From assembly GCF_042670205.1 (NCBI RefSeq), contig NZ_JBHUWD010000001.1, positions 244,547-308,546 of the forward strand: DNA of 64,000 nucleotides, in the 5' to 3' direction. The translations under genes were made by a program, and so were the position numbers. The notes beneath the pieces are model-generated. The model was not told where the DNA came from, ran no database searches, and was given only the letters and a program-made list of their open reading frames with translations. How positions within the stretch are numbered: the stretch's first letter is position 1; each line of letters opens with the position of its first letter. This DNA is from Luteimicrobium sp042670205 (GTDB lineage: Bacteria; Actinomycetota; Actinomycetes; Actinomycetales; Cellulomonadaceae). Shown here one piece after another: positions 18,032 through 26,800 of this stretch.

Positions 18032-21000
18032 ATGCTCGAAGTCACAGACGACGCCGGGCCCCGCCACGCGCCGTCGTCCCGCGCCGGAACGGGGCTCACC
18101 GACGCGACGTGCCGGCTCTACCGCATCGCCGGCATGGCCGCGGGCGAGCTCGCGGACACGCTCCTCGAGCCGTGCGACGTCGAGCTCGGCCCGACGACGC
18201 AGCTCACCTACGCCGTCTTCCCCGCCTGGTCCGGGGCGCCCGGCCACGGCGAGGGCTTCGAGGCCACCGCCGTCGCGGTCGACCTCCTGCTCGACGACGG
18301 CACCTGGGCCTCCGACGCCGCCGCGGCCAGTGGTGCGGCGGTCCGCGACGAGGCCGGCGACGCCACCACGCCGCAGGCCCAGTACGGCGCGAAGACCCTC
18401 GTCGTCGACCAGTGGAACCTCCGGACCGTCGACCTGGCGCCGCTCACGGGCCGCCGCGCGGTCGGGATCCACCTCCGCGCCGTCGGCGTCGACGAGCGCC
18501 GGGGACACCGCGGGCTGAGGCGCCGCGTCCCGCACGGCTGGCTCAGCGACGTCCGCCTCGGCCCGCGCGCGCCCGAGCCGAGCGGGCACGAGCGTCTCGT
18601 CGACCTCGTCGACACGCGCCGTGGCACCCACTCGTCCGGGGAGTACTCGCGCGGCAACACCATCCCGGCCGTGGCTCGGCCGCAGGGCTTCAACTTCGCG
18701 ATCCCCGTCACCGACGCCTCGACCTACACCTGGCCGTACCGGTACCACGCCGACAACCGCCCGGACGGGTCGACCCCGCTCCAGGCGCTCGCCGTCTCCC
18801 ACGCGCCGAGCCCGTGGATCGGCGACCGCTCCGTCGTCCAGGTCATGCCGCTCGTGGACGCGTCCGCTCCCGACGTCGACCGCGCCGCCCGCGAGCTGAC
18901 CTTCCGCCACGACGACGAGCTCGCCGGACCGCACCGGTACCGCGTCGCGCTCGCGGGCGGCGTCGTCGCGGAGGCGACCGCGACGGACCACGTCGTCGTC
19001 CTGCGGTTCACCGTCCCGCCGGGCGGGGGCGTCGTCCTCGACCAGCCCGACGACCGCGGCGCCGTCGAGATCACGCCGGACGGCCCGGTCCACGCGCGCG
19101 GCTGGACCGACGGCATGCGGCCCGGGCTCGAGGCGAACGCGCCCCGCATGTACTTCGTCGTCCGCGTCGACGACGGCGTCGCCGGGCACCGCGAGGCTGC
19201 CATCCCGGACCGCCCGCACGTCTCCGCGGTCCTCGCGACGCCGCCCGGCCCGGAGGGGACCGTGACCGTCCGGGTCGCGACGTCGTTCGTGAGCCTCGAA
19301 CAGGCGGAACGCTCGCTCGACCTGGAGGCGCCGTCGTCGACGACGTTCAACGAGCTCGTCGAGGAGTCCGCGGCGCGGTGGGACGCGCTCCTCGGCCGCG
19401 TGACCGTGGACGAGCCGGACCGGCGCCGGCACAGCGAGTTCGTCTCCAGCCTCTACCGGTTGTTCCTCTACCCGAACGACGCGAGCGAGAACGCCGGCAC
19501 GGCCGAGCAACCCCGGTGGGTCCACGCGGACACGTCGACGCCGCCCCCACGCCCGCACGGCCCGACGACGACCGGGTGCGACGTCCGCGAGGGCAGGTCG
19601 AGCGTCAACCACGGGTTCTGGGACACCTACCGGACCTGCTGGCCCGCGTACGCGCTGCTCGCGCCCGAGCTCGCGGCCGACCTGCTCGACGGGTTCGTCG
19701 AGCACTACCGCGCGAGCGGGTGGATCGACCGGTGGTCGGCGCCCGGGCCCGTCGACTCGATGGTCGGGACGAGCAGCGACCTCGTCGTCGCGGACGCGCT
19801 CGCGGCCGGCGTGCCCGTCCGTGACGTCCTGACGGCGTACGACTCGGGACTGCGCAACGCCACGACCGTCAGCCCCGAGCACCGGGTCGGCCGGGCCGAC
19901 AGCACCCGCGCGATCTTCACGGGCTACGTCTCGACGGCGACCCACGAGGGCCTGTCGTGGACCCTCGAAGGCGCGCTCACCGACTACGGGCTCGCGGTCA
20001 CGTCGGCGTGGCTGCTCGAGCACCTGCCGGACGACCACCCGCGCCGCGAGGAGCTGCGCGCCAACGAGGTCTACTTCCGGGCCAAGGCGCTGCGCTACGC
20101 GACGCTGTTCTCGCCCGACGCCGGGTTCTTCGTGGGGCGCGACGACCGCGGCCGGTTCCGGCCCCTGCGGACCTTCGATCCGCGCGTCTGGGGCGGCGAC
20201 TACACCGAGACGAACGCGTGGGGCATGGCGTTCTCGGTGCCGCACGACGGCCACGGGCTCGCGGCGCTCTACGGCGGCCCGGACGCGCTCGAGGCCAAGC
20301 TCGACGCGTCCTTCACGACCGAGGAGACGGGCGACGCGAGCCTCGCCGGGACCTACGGCACCGTGATCCACGAGATGACGGAGGCGCGGAACGTCCGACG
20401 CGGCATGTTCGCGCTCTCGAACCAGCCGGCCCACCACGCGCCGTTCATGTACGCGTTCACGGGCGCGCCCTGGAAGACGCAGGAGATCGTCCGGGACAGC
20501 CTGCGGCGGCTCTTCCTGGGCTCGGAGATCGGCCAGGGCTATCCGGGCGACGAGGACAACGGCGAGATGTCGGCCTGGTACGTCTTCGGCACGATCGGGC
20601 TCTACCCGCTGCTGCCGGGGAGTGGGGAGCTCGTCCTGACCGCGCCCGCGGTGGCCCGCGCGACGCTCGACCTCGGCGGCGGGCGTGAGACCACGATCGT
20701 GGCCCACGACCTCAGCGCCGAGAACGTGTACATCCGTTCCGTCACCGTGGACGGGCAGCCGTGGGAGCGGCTGACCGTCCCCGTCGCGACCGTCCGCGCC
20801 GGGGCGCGGATCGAGATCACGCTCGGGTCCGAGCCGTCGGGGTGGGGCACCGGCTCCGACGCGGCGCCGTTCTCGCTCACGCCGCGCGGGTCCGCGCCCG
20901 CCGTCCTCGTGGACCGCGCGGACCCGGCCGGCGTGCGGGAGCACGCCCGCTCGTCCGTGGGCGACCCGGCACTCGTCTTCGACGACCGCTCCGACGCCGG

Positions 21001-21337
21001 GCTGGTCCTGCGGCCAGGCGACTGGGTCGGCTACGAGCTCGCCGCCGACGCGTCCGTGGGCCTGTACACCGTGAGCCTGGGCGAGCCGGCGGACGGCGTG
21101 TCGTGGGTCGTGGAGCGCTCCGACGGCGACGCGTGGGTCGAGCTCGACCGGCGGGACGGCGTCCGGTTCGTCTGGCCGCGGCAGACCCGGGCGTTCCTGC
21201 TCGGGGAGCCGTGCGCGCCCGGACGGACCCGCCTGCGCGTGGCCGAGGGCACGCTCGACCTGCGGCAGCTCGAGCTCCTCGGGGGGATCGAGCCGGGCGG
21301 GACGGCGCGACCGCTCAGTCGCGGTCGTTCGGCATGA
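18032..21337 (+). CDS. GH92 alpha-mannosidase
   Basis: 1101 residues from ATG 18032 (GAGGGG upstream); an in-frame extension to 17969 runs through the operator and is rejected. The GH92 barrel is clear: GFNFAIPVTDAS, HTPH-equivalent SHAPSPWIGDRS, GDYTETNAWGMAFSVPHD, and YPGDEDNGEMSAWYVFG, where Glu of NGEMSAW is the usual general acid and nearby Asp residues act as base/Ca ligands. An N-terminal ~190-residue beta-domain and a C-terminal ~170-residue beta-domain flank it. GH92 enzymes are Ca-dependent exo-alpha-mannosidases, often alpha-1,2. No signal peptide is visible, so it should act on imported sugar unless exported otherwise. The 3' end overlaps the convergent PspC-like gene by 23 bp. 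Confidence 0.93.
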   Translation: MLEVTDDAGPRHAPSSRAGTGLTDATCRLYRIAGMAAGELADTLLEPCDVELGPTTQLTYAVFPAWSGAPGHGEGFEATAVAVDLLLDDGTWASDAAAASGAAVRDEAGDATTPQAQYGAKTLVVDQWNLRTVDLAPLTGRRAVGIHLRAVGVDERRGHRGLRRRVPHGWLSDVRLGPRAPEPSGHERLVDLVDTRRGTHSSGEYSRGNTIPAVARPQGFNFAIPVTDASTYTWPYRYHADNRPDGSTPLQALAVSHAPSPWIGDRSVVQVMPLVDASAPDVDRAARELTFRHDDELAGPHRYRVALAGGVVAEATATDHVVVLRFTVPPGGGVVLDQPDDRGAVEITPDGPVHARGWTDGMRPGLEANAPRMYFVVRVDDGVAGHREAAIPDRPHVSAVLATPPGPEGTVTVRVATSFVSLEQAERSLDLEAPSSTTFNELVEESAARWDALLGRVTVDEPDRRRHSEFVSSLYRLFLYPNDASENAGTAEQPRWVHADTSTPPPRPHGPTTTGCDVREGRSSVNHGFWDTYRTCWPAYALLAPELAADLLDGFVEHYRASGWIDRWSAPGPVDSMVGTSSDLVVADALAAGVPVRDVLTAYDSGLRNATTVSPEHRVGRADSTRAIFTGYVSTATHEGLSWTLEGALTDYGLAVTSAWLLEHLPDDHPRREELRANEVYFRAKALRYATLFSPDAGFFVGRDDRGRFRPLRTFDPRVWGGDYTETNAWGMAFSVPHDGHGLAALYGGPDALEAKLDASFTTEETGDASLAGTYGTVIHEMTEARNVRRGMFALSNQPAHHAPFMYAFTGAPWKTQEIVRDSLRRLFLGSEIGQGYPGDEDNGEMSAWYVFGTIGLYPLLPGSGELVLTAPAVARATLDLGGGRETTIVAHDLSAENVYIRSVTVDGQPWERLTVPVATVRAGARIEITLGSEPSGWGTGSDAAPFSLTPRGSAPAVLVDRADPAGVREHARSSVGDPALVFDDRSDAGLVLRPGDWVGYELAADASVGLYTVSLGEPADGVSWVVERSDGDAWVELDRRDGVRFVWPRQTRAFLLGEPCAPGRTRLRVAEGTLDLRQLELLGGIEPGGTARPLSRGRSA

Positions 21338-21524
21338 TGATCCACAGGATCACGTAGACCAGCACCTGCGGCCCGGGCAGCAGCACCGACGCGACGGCGA
21401 TCCACCGGACGAGGGTGGGGCTCAGGCCGAACCGTCGGGCGAGCCCGGCGCAGACGCCGGCAATCATGCGGCCGGAGCGCGGCCGCGACAGCGACGGGGT
21501 GGTGGGGGCAGCTGTCGTGCTCAT
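21315..21524 (-). CDS. PspC-domain small membrane protein
   Basis: 69 residues from ATG 21524. The PspC signature is complete: RMIAGVCAGLARRFGLSPTL followed by VRWIAVASVLLPGPQVLVYVILW, one or two membrane segments, ending IMPNDRD. PspC-domain proteins take part in envelope-stress responses, though this stand-alone form has no other psp gene nearby. Its 3' end overlaps the convergent GH92 gene by 23 bp. Confidence 0.88.
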   Translation of the reverse strand: MSTTAAPTTPSLSRPRSGRMIAGVCAGLARRFGLSPTLVRWIAVASVLLPGPQVLVYVILWIIMPNDRD

Positions 21525-21603
21525 GCTTCGACCGTAGGCGTGCGGGTCGGTCTCGGACCATCGGGGAGACCCCCGAACCGACCCGGGCCCCACCCCGACG
21601 CGC

Positions 21604-22032
21604 TCATCCGGCGAGTGCGAGGATCCCGCCGACGAGCAGCGCGACCACCTTGACGCTCTCCGTCCCGACGTACCAGAGGTGCGCGTGCGACCGCGGCCCC
21701 TCGTAACCGGCGAGGACGGCGTCGGACCGCTTGTTGAGGCGTGGCCGGACCAGCACGAGCTGCGCCACGAGCACGACGACCGCCACGGCGAGCGCGACGG
21801 TCGCGCCGGTGCCGGGCGCGTCGACGAGCAGCGCCACGACGATCCCGGCCGCGAGCACGGCCTCGACGGCGTTGAGCGCCTTGAACACGCGGCGGCCGAT
21901 CCCCAGCCCGATGGGCAGCGTCACGCCGGGCGCCCCGAACTTCAGGGGTGCCTCGAGGAACGAGATCGCGAGCACCATGCCGAGCCAGACGAACGTCAGG
22001 GCGGCGGTGACGGCGACGGCGGCGCTGGTCAC
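21604..22032 (-). CDS. Four-helix integral membrane protein of unknown function
   Basis: 142 residues from GTG 22032, which overlaps the upstream regulator's stop as GTGA; a longer frame to 22122 is out of register with good starts. There are about four hydrophobic helices (TAALTFVWLGMVLAISFLEA, AVLAAGIVVALLV, VALAVAVVVLVAQLVLV, VVALLVGGILALAG). The pattern FLEAPLKF in helix 1 resembles TMEM205/DUF4149-like proteins, but I am not certain. It is co-transcribed with an HTH regulator and a ferredoxin. Confidence 0.7.
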   Translation of the reverse strand: MTSAAVAVTAALTFVWLGMVLAISFLEAPLKFGAPGVTLPIGLGIGRRVFKALNAVEAVLAAGIVVALLVDAPGTGATVALAVAVVVLVAQLVLVRPRLNKRSDAVLAGYEGPRSHAHLWYVGTESVKVVALLVGGILALAG

Positions 22033-22709
22033 AGGGCGTTCCCTTCGCGGGTGAGGTGGGCGACGCAGAGGTCGGGCTGGACGAAGGGCTCGAGCGACTC
22101 GGCGCGCACCGGTGCCCCCCACGCCTCGAGCGTGCCGCGCATGAGGCCGAGGTGGACGCCGCAGACGACGGCCCGGTCGTCGGCGAGCTCGAGGAACGGA
22201 CAGCTGCGCAGGCCGAGGGTGACCTCGCGGGGGTCCGTGCCGTCGTCGGGCTTCGCGCCGTCCGTGAGGGTCTCGGGGGCGAAACCGAGGTCGTCGAGGA
22301 GGCCGACGAGGCCGGCGACGGGACCGGCGTCGGGCGGGGTGGTGCGCCCGGCCTGCGCGCGTCCCCAGGCCTCGCCCGCGCCGACGGCGGCACGCCCGGG
22401 CTGCGGTCCGCGCGCGACGTGCGCGACGAGCGCCCCTGCGAGGACCTCGTAGTGCCGGGGTGCGTGGCGGTCCATGCCCGGCCGCACACGGAACGCGAGC
22501 GGCGGGCGCCCCGGGCCGACGGCGGCGACGGTGGTCCGCTCGACCGTGCCGTCCGCGGCGAGCGCCTCGAGGTGGAACCGCGCGGTGTTGGGGTGGACGC
22601 CGAGGGTGGTCGCGACGTCGGCGATGGTCAGCGGGCGCCCGGCGTCGCGCAGCACCCGCAGGACGGCGTCGCGGCGGAGCCCGGAACGGGTCGCCGGTGC
22701 GGGGGTCAC
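22029..22709 (-). CDS. ArsR/SufR-like HTH regulator with C-terminal cysteine motif
   Basis: 226 residues from GTG 22709, overlapping the ferredoxin stop by GTGA. It has an N-terminal winged helix (LRRDAVLRVLRDAGRPLTIA, then TLGVHPNTARFHLEALAADG). The C-terminal domain carries Cys/His residues in the order LRSCPFLE, AVVCGVHLGLMRG and PDLCVAHLTREG. This arrangement resembles SufR/DtxR-like or metal/Fe-S-sensing HTH proteins, so it could sense iron or redox state. That would fit a gene wedged between a ferredoxin and a membrane protein; the sensing role is inference. Confidence 0.8.
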   Translation of the reverse strand: MTPAPATRSGLRRDAVLRVLRDAGRPLTIADVATTLGVHPNTARFHLEALAADGTVERTTVAAVGPGRPPLAFRVRPGMDRHAPRHYEVLAGALVAHVARGPQPGRAAVGAGEAWGRAQAGRTTPPDAGPVAGLVGLLDDLGFAPETLTDGAKPDDGTDPREVTLGLRSCPFLELADDRAVVCGVHLGLMRGTLEAWGAPVRAESLEPFVQPDLCVAHLTREGNAL

Positions 22710-23068
22710 GACGCGCCCTCGGCGGCGTCGCCCTGCGGTGGGACGCTCGTCACGAGCGGCGTGTCAGACGGGATGACGCCCAGCTTCGCGGCGCCCCCCG
22801 GCGAGCCGAGCGGCGCGTCGAGCCCGGGGAGCGGGAGCGCGAAGAACGCGGCGTTGTCCTGGAGGTAGTCCAGCAGGTCGGTGGGGAGGTCGTCCTCGTA
22901 GTAGATCGCCTCGACCGGGCAGACGGGCTCGCAGGCGCCGCAGTCGACGCACTCGTCGGGGTGGATGTAGAGCGAGCGGTTGCCCTCGTAGATGCAGTCC
23001 ACGGGGCACTCGTCGACGCAGGCGCGGTCCTTGACGTCCACGCAGGGCTGGCCGATCACGTACGTCAT
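22706..23068 (-). CDS. fdxA: 7Fe/8Fe ferredoxin (FdxA-like)
   Basis: 120 residues from ATG 23068. The two cluster motifs are CVDVKDRACVDECPVDCIY near the N-terminus and CVDCGACEPVCPVEAIY around residues 40-56, as in actinobacterial FdxA (one 3Fe-4S/4Fe-4S and one 4Fe-4S). The ~50-residue tail after the second cluster is usual for the family. It is an electron carrier and heads a three-gene operon. Confidence 0.93.
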   Translation of the reverse strand: MTYVIGQPCVDVKDRACVDECPVDCIYEGNRSLYIHPDECVDCGACEPVCPVEAIYYEDDLPTDLLDYLQDNAAFFALPLPGLDAPLGSPGGAAKLGVIPSDTPLVTSVPPQGDAAEGAS

Positions 23069-23130
23069 GCCAGCGAGTTTCGCACAGGTTGGACTTGTAG
23101 AAAAGCCGTTGGCGGGGTCAGGATGTGGCC

Positions 23131-23769
23131 ATGACCGACACCCCCGCCGAGACCGTCGGCTCCGAGCCCGCCGAGCTGCTCGACGTCCGCGGCATGCGCA
23201 AGCCCGACAAGCACCCCACGATCTTCGCGGCGTTCCGCGACCTGCCCGTGGGCGGCTCGTTCGTCCTGGTCAACGACCACGACCCGGTCCACCTCCACGA
23301 CGAGTTCGAGGCCGAGCTCCCCGGCACCTACAGCTGGGAGTACGTGAACAAGGAGGTCCGCGACTTCCGGATCCGCATCGGCCGGGTCACGTCCATGGCC
23401 CTCCCGCGCGTCGTCACCAGCACCACCGGCCCCCTCGCGGACGACGGCGCCACCGCTCCGTCCGCGGGCGGGGCCGTGTGGTCACTCCGGCTGCGTGAGC
23501 GCGACCTCGACTCGAACGTCGTCGTGCTCCCGGCCCACGGCGAGATCGGCCGGCACGCCGGTCCCGACGTGGACGTGATGTTCCACGTGCTCGACGGCGC
23601 CGCGACCATCGAGACCGAGGCCGGCGACGTCGCGGTCGCCCCCGGGGACGTCGTGTGGCTCCCGAAGCGGTCGGAGCGGCGGATCGTCGCCGGGCCCGAC
23701 GGCGTCCGCTACCTGACGGTCCACAAGCACCGCGAGGGGTTGGTGCTCACCGCGCGCACGCCTGTCTGA
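23131..23769 (+). CDS. DUF2249 domain fused to a cupin
   Basis: 212 residues from ATG 23131 (AGGA 7 bases upstream; a GTG at 23125 is also in frame). Residues ~8-85 form a DUF2249 domain (LDVRGMRKPDKHPTIFAAF, GGSFVLVNDHDPVHLHDEFE, YSWEYVNKE, FRIRIGR). Residues ~110-205 form a cupin (VVVLPAHGEIGRHAGPDVDV, GDVAVAPGDVVWLPKRSERR). DUF2249 proteins occur with nitrogen-oxide and haem chemistry, but the role here is unknown. It diverges from the ferredoxin operon. Confidence 0.85.
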   Translation: MTDTPAETVGSEPAELLDVRGMRKPDKHPTIFAAFRDLPVGGSFVLVNDHDPVHLHDEFEAELPGTYSWEYVNKEVRDFRIRIGRVTSMALPRVVTSTTGPLADDGATAPSAGGAVWSLRLRERDLDSNVVVLPAHGEIGRHAGPDVDVMFHVLDGAATIETEAGDVAVAPGDVVWLPKRSERRIVAGPDGVRYLTVHKHREGLVLTARTPV

Positions 23770-23812
23770 CGGCGGACCCAGCGCCCGTGGTCCGGTGCGC
23801 AGGCGGGTGCGC

Positions 23813-23870
23813 CGAAGTACCCCGGATGCCGGGGTACTTCGCGAGGTATGCCGGATGCCGGGGTACTTCG
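23813..23870. repeat. Inverted/direct repeat between convergent genes (probable bidirectional terminator)
   Basis: CGAAGTACCCCGG (23813-23825) and CCGGGGTACTTCG (23829-23841) form a perfect 13-bp hairpin with loop ATG. The right arm with its loop is repeated 29 bp on (GGATGCCGGGGTACTTCG, ending 23870), so two alternative hairpins can form with the same left arm. It lies between the DUF2249-cupin stop and the convergent hrpA stop. Confidence 0.7.
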
Positions 23871-23880
23871 CGGGGAGGGC

Positions 23881-26800
23881 TCACCACCCGCCGGGCTCGA
23901 GGATCTTCCGGATCCGCTTCTCGCTGACGGGCCCGTCGGTGCCGAGCTGCTGCGCGAACAGCGACACCCGCAGCTCCTCGACGAGCCACCGCACCTCGGC
24001 GAGCTCGGCCGCGCGCGCGGGGTCGGGGCGTCCGGCCGCGTACGCGGCGAGCGCCCGCTCGTACGCCTGCTGGACGTCGTGGACGCGCCACGCGAGCTCG
24101 GCGTCCCGGTTCGGGTTCCCTTGAGCCTTGTCCAACCGGTACGACGCCGCCCGCACGTACCGGACGAGATGTGGCAGGCGCCGCGGCGGGGTCTGGGACA
24201 CGAACCCGTCGTGCACGAGCCCGGCCATCTGGTCGCGCAGGTCGGTGAGGGTGTTGAGCAGGGCCATCGACGTCCCGGCGCGGATCTCGCCGTCGAGGTT
24301 CCGTGCCGCGGTGAGCACGGCCACGACGTGCCCGACGACGCGGAACACCTCGTCCTCGAGCTCGTCCCGCAGGCGGTCGCGCACCTGGGCGTAGGCGGCG
24401 GCGTCCCGGACGTCCGCGGCATCCGGCACGAGCGCGTTCACCGCGGCGAGCTGCACGTCCGCGACCAGCGCGTCCGTGTTCCGGTACGGGCTCGCGGCCA
24501 GGGTCAGCGCCTGCGTCCCGGTCCACCGGCTCGTCACGCGCGGGGTCGCGAGCCCGACCTCCTGCAGCAGCAGCCGCCGCACGCCGCGGGCATGCTCGGC
24601 AGCCTGGCTCGCGGCGTTCCCGAGCACCCGCAGCGCGACGACCGGCCTTCCCTTGGCGTCCTGCTCCTCGACGAGCGCGGGATACCCGCGCACGACGGTC
24701 CCGGCCCCGACCCGCGTCTCGACGACGGCGGGCAACACCCCGCCGTCGGTCCCTCCAAGATCAGCAGCCCACCCGGACACGACAGCAACTTCGCGAACGA
24801 GCACCGAAGCACCGTCCGAAGCGCCCCCCTCCTGCTGCGCCGCACCAGCGCCGGACCCGACGCCGGCCGGAACGCCACCTGAGGACCCGACGGTACGGCC
24901 GTCGTCGGACGCGCCAAGCGGAGAAGCGGACGACCCGGAAGAGGAGGGGGAGGCTGCGCCCGAGGAAGCGAAGGCCGTGGTGGGGCTGGCGGGAGCACCC
25001 CGAGGAACGAGGGGTGCGGATGGTAGGCCGAGCGAGTCGGGCGCAGCCTCCCCCTCCGGACCTGAGCGAGCAGCCTCCGCAGCGGCAGCCTCCAGCGCGG
25101 CGCGCACAGCCGTCCGCACAGCCGCCTCCGCGCGCGACGCCAGACGGCGCTGCAGCCCCAGCAGGTCCTTCCCTTCGCCGAGCACCGTCGCCACCCCGCG
25201 CTCCGGCTCGGACACGACGCGATAGGTGACGCGCAGGTGCGCGGGCAGCCGCTCGGGGACGCCGGGCCAGGCGTCGTCGGGGATGTCGACGTCGCGCAGG
25301 TCGCGGACGGCGCGCGTGAACGCGACGCGGAAGGGTTCGGCCATGTCGCCGGCGCGCGCCATGTCGTCCCAGGAGGGCGTGTTGGCGCGCAGCCAGGCGG
25401 CGACGTCGCGGCCGACGTCGGGCGCGGGGACGAGCTGGACGCGCACGGGCTTCGGCAGGGCGCGGATGGTGGCGACGGTGAGCTCGTCGAGGAGGCCGGG
25501 GACCATCCAGTCGAACCCGTCCGGGCTGACGCGGGGCAGGATGGAGATGGGCACGTGGACGGTGACGCCGTCGGCGTCGGTGCCGGGGGAGAACTGGTAG
25601 GTGAGGGGGAGCTCGAGCTCGCCCTGCGGCCAGCGCTCGGGGAAGAGGGACGTGTCGATCTCGTCGGCGGTGGGGACGAGGAGGTCGAGGGTGAACGTGA
25701 GGAGGTCGGGGTCGCGGCGGCGGGCGCCCTTCCACCACTGGTCGAAGTGCCGCGCGGACACCACGTCGTCGGGGATGCGGGCGTCGTAGAACTCGAACAG
25801 GACGTCGTCGTCGACGACGAGCCCCCGCTGCCGCGAGCGTGCCGCGAGCTCCTCGGCCTCCTCGAGGATGCGCTGGTTCTCGGCCCAGAACCGGTGGTGG
25901 GTGGTCCACTGCCCCTCGACGAGCGCGTGCCGCACGAACATCTCCCGCGCGGCCTCCGGGTCGACGCGTGAGTAGAGGACCTGGCGGTCCGCGACGATCG
26001 GCACCCCGAACAGCAGCACCTTCTCCCGGACCGTCGCCGCACCCCGCTTCGAGGACCACGACGGCTCCGAGTACGTGCGCTTCACGAGGTGTGCGCCGAC
26101 CTCCTCCGCCCAGTCCGGCTGGATGCGGGCCACGTCACGGGCCCAGAGGCGGCTCGTCTCGACGAGCTCCCCCGCCATCACGAACGCCGGCGGCTTCTTG
26201 TTCAGCGGAGAGCCCGGGAAGATCGCGAATCGGATACCCCGCGCGCCCAGGTACTCGTTGCGCGCCTGGCGGGCCATGCGCTTGAGCTGTGCCGCGTCGC
26301 GGCCCGTGCGCGCGGACGCCTTGATCTCCGCCGTCTGCTGCATCCCCACCTGCGACAGGAGGCCGGCGAGGAGCGCCTTGTGGATGGTGTCGCCGTCCCA
26401 GGCGCGCTTGTAGGGGTCGGTCGTCGAGGTCGACGGGGTGCTTCCGGCGGCGGGGCTGGGCGGGGCTGCGTCCGACGTGCTCGGCCTACCATCCGCACCC
26501 CTCGTTCCTCGGGGTGCTCCCGCCAGGCCCGCCACGGCCTTCGCATCGTCGGGCGCAGCCCCGCCCAGCCCGGCCGCCTCGGGCGTTGCGCTCGCCTTCG
26601 CCTTCGCGCCCGCGTTCGCGCCGGTGGTCGCCGACGGTGACGCTGCGTTCGCCGAGGGTGACGCTGCGTTCGCCGAGGGTGACGCGCCGTTCGCCGAGGG
26701 TGACGCTGCGTGCGCCGACGGTGACGTGCCGTGCGCGCGGGCCGGGTCGCCCCAGCGGATCCCGAGCGGCTTCGAGGTGTCGCGGAGCTGCGTGACGAGG

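Noticed and set aside
24943..25057. Interpreting the in-frame repeat as a Rho-independent terminator or an IS remnant
   Set aside because: All copies are inside translated genes and read through; there is no transposase fragment or U-tract, and internal helices are conserved beyond the terminal repeats.
26630..26734. Possible CRISPR array (regular 21-bp units in hrpA, also 46660-46754)
   Set aside because: Units are directly adjacent with no spacers, lie inside coding sequence, and are multiples of three; no cas genes are present.
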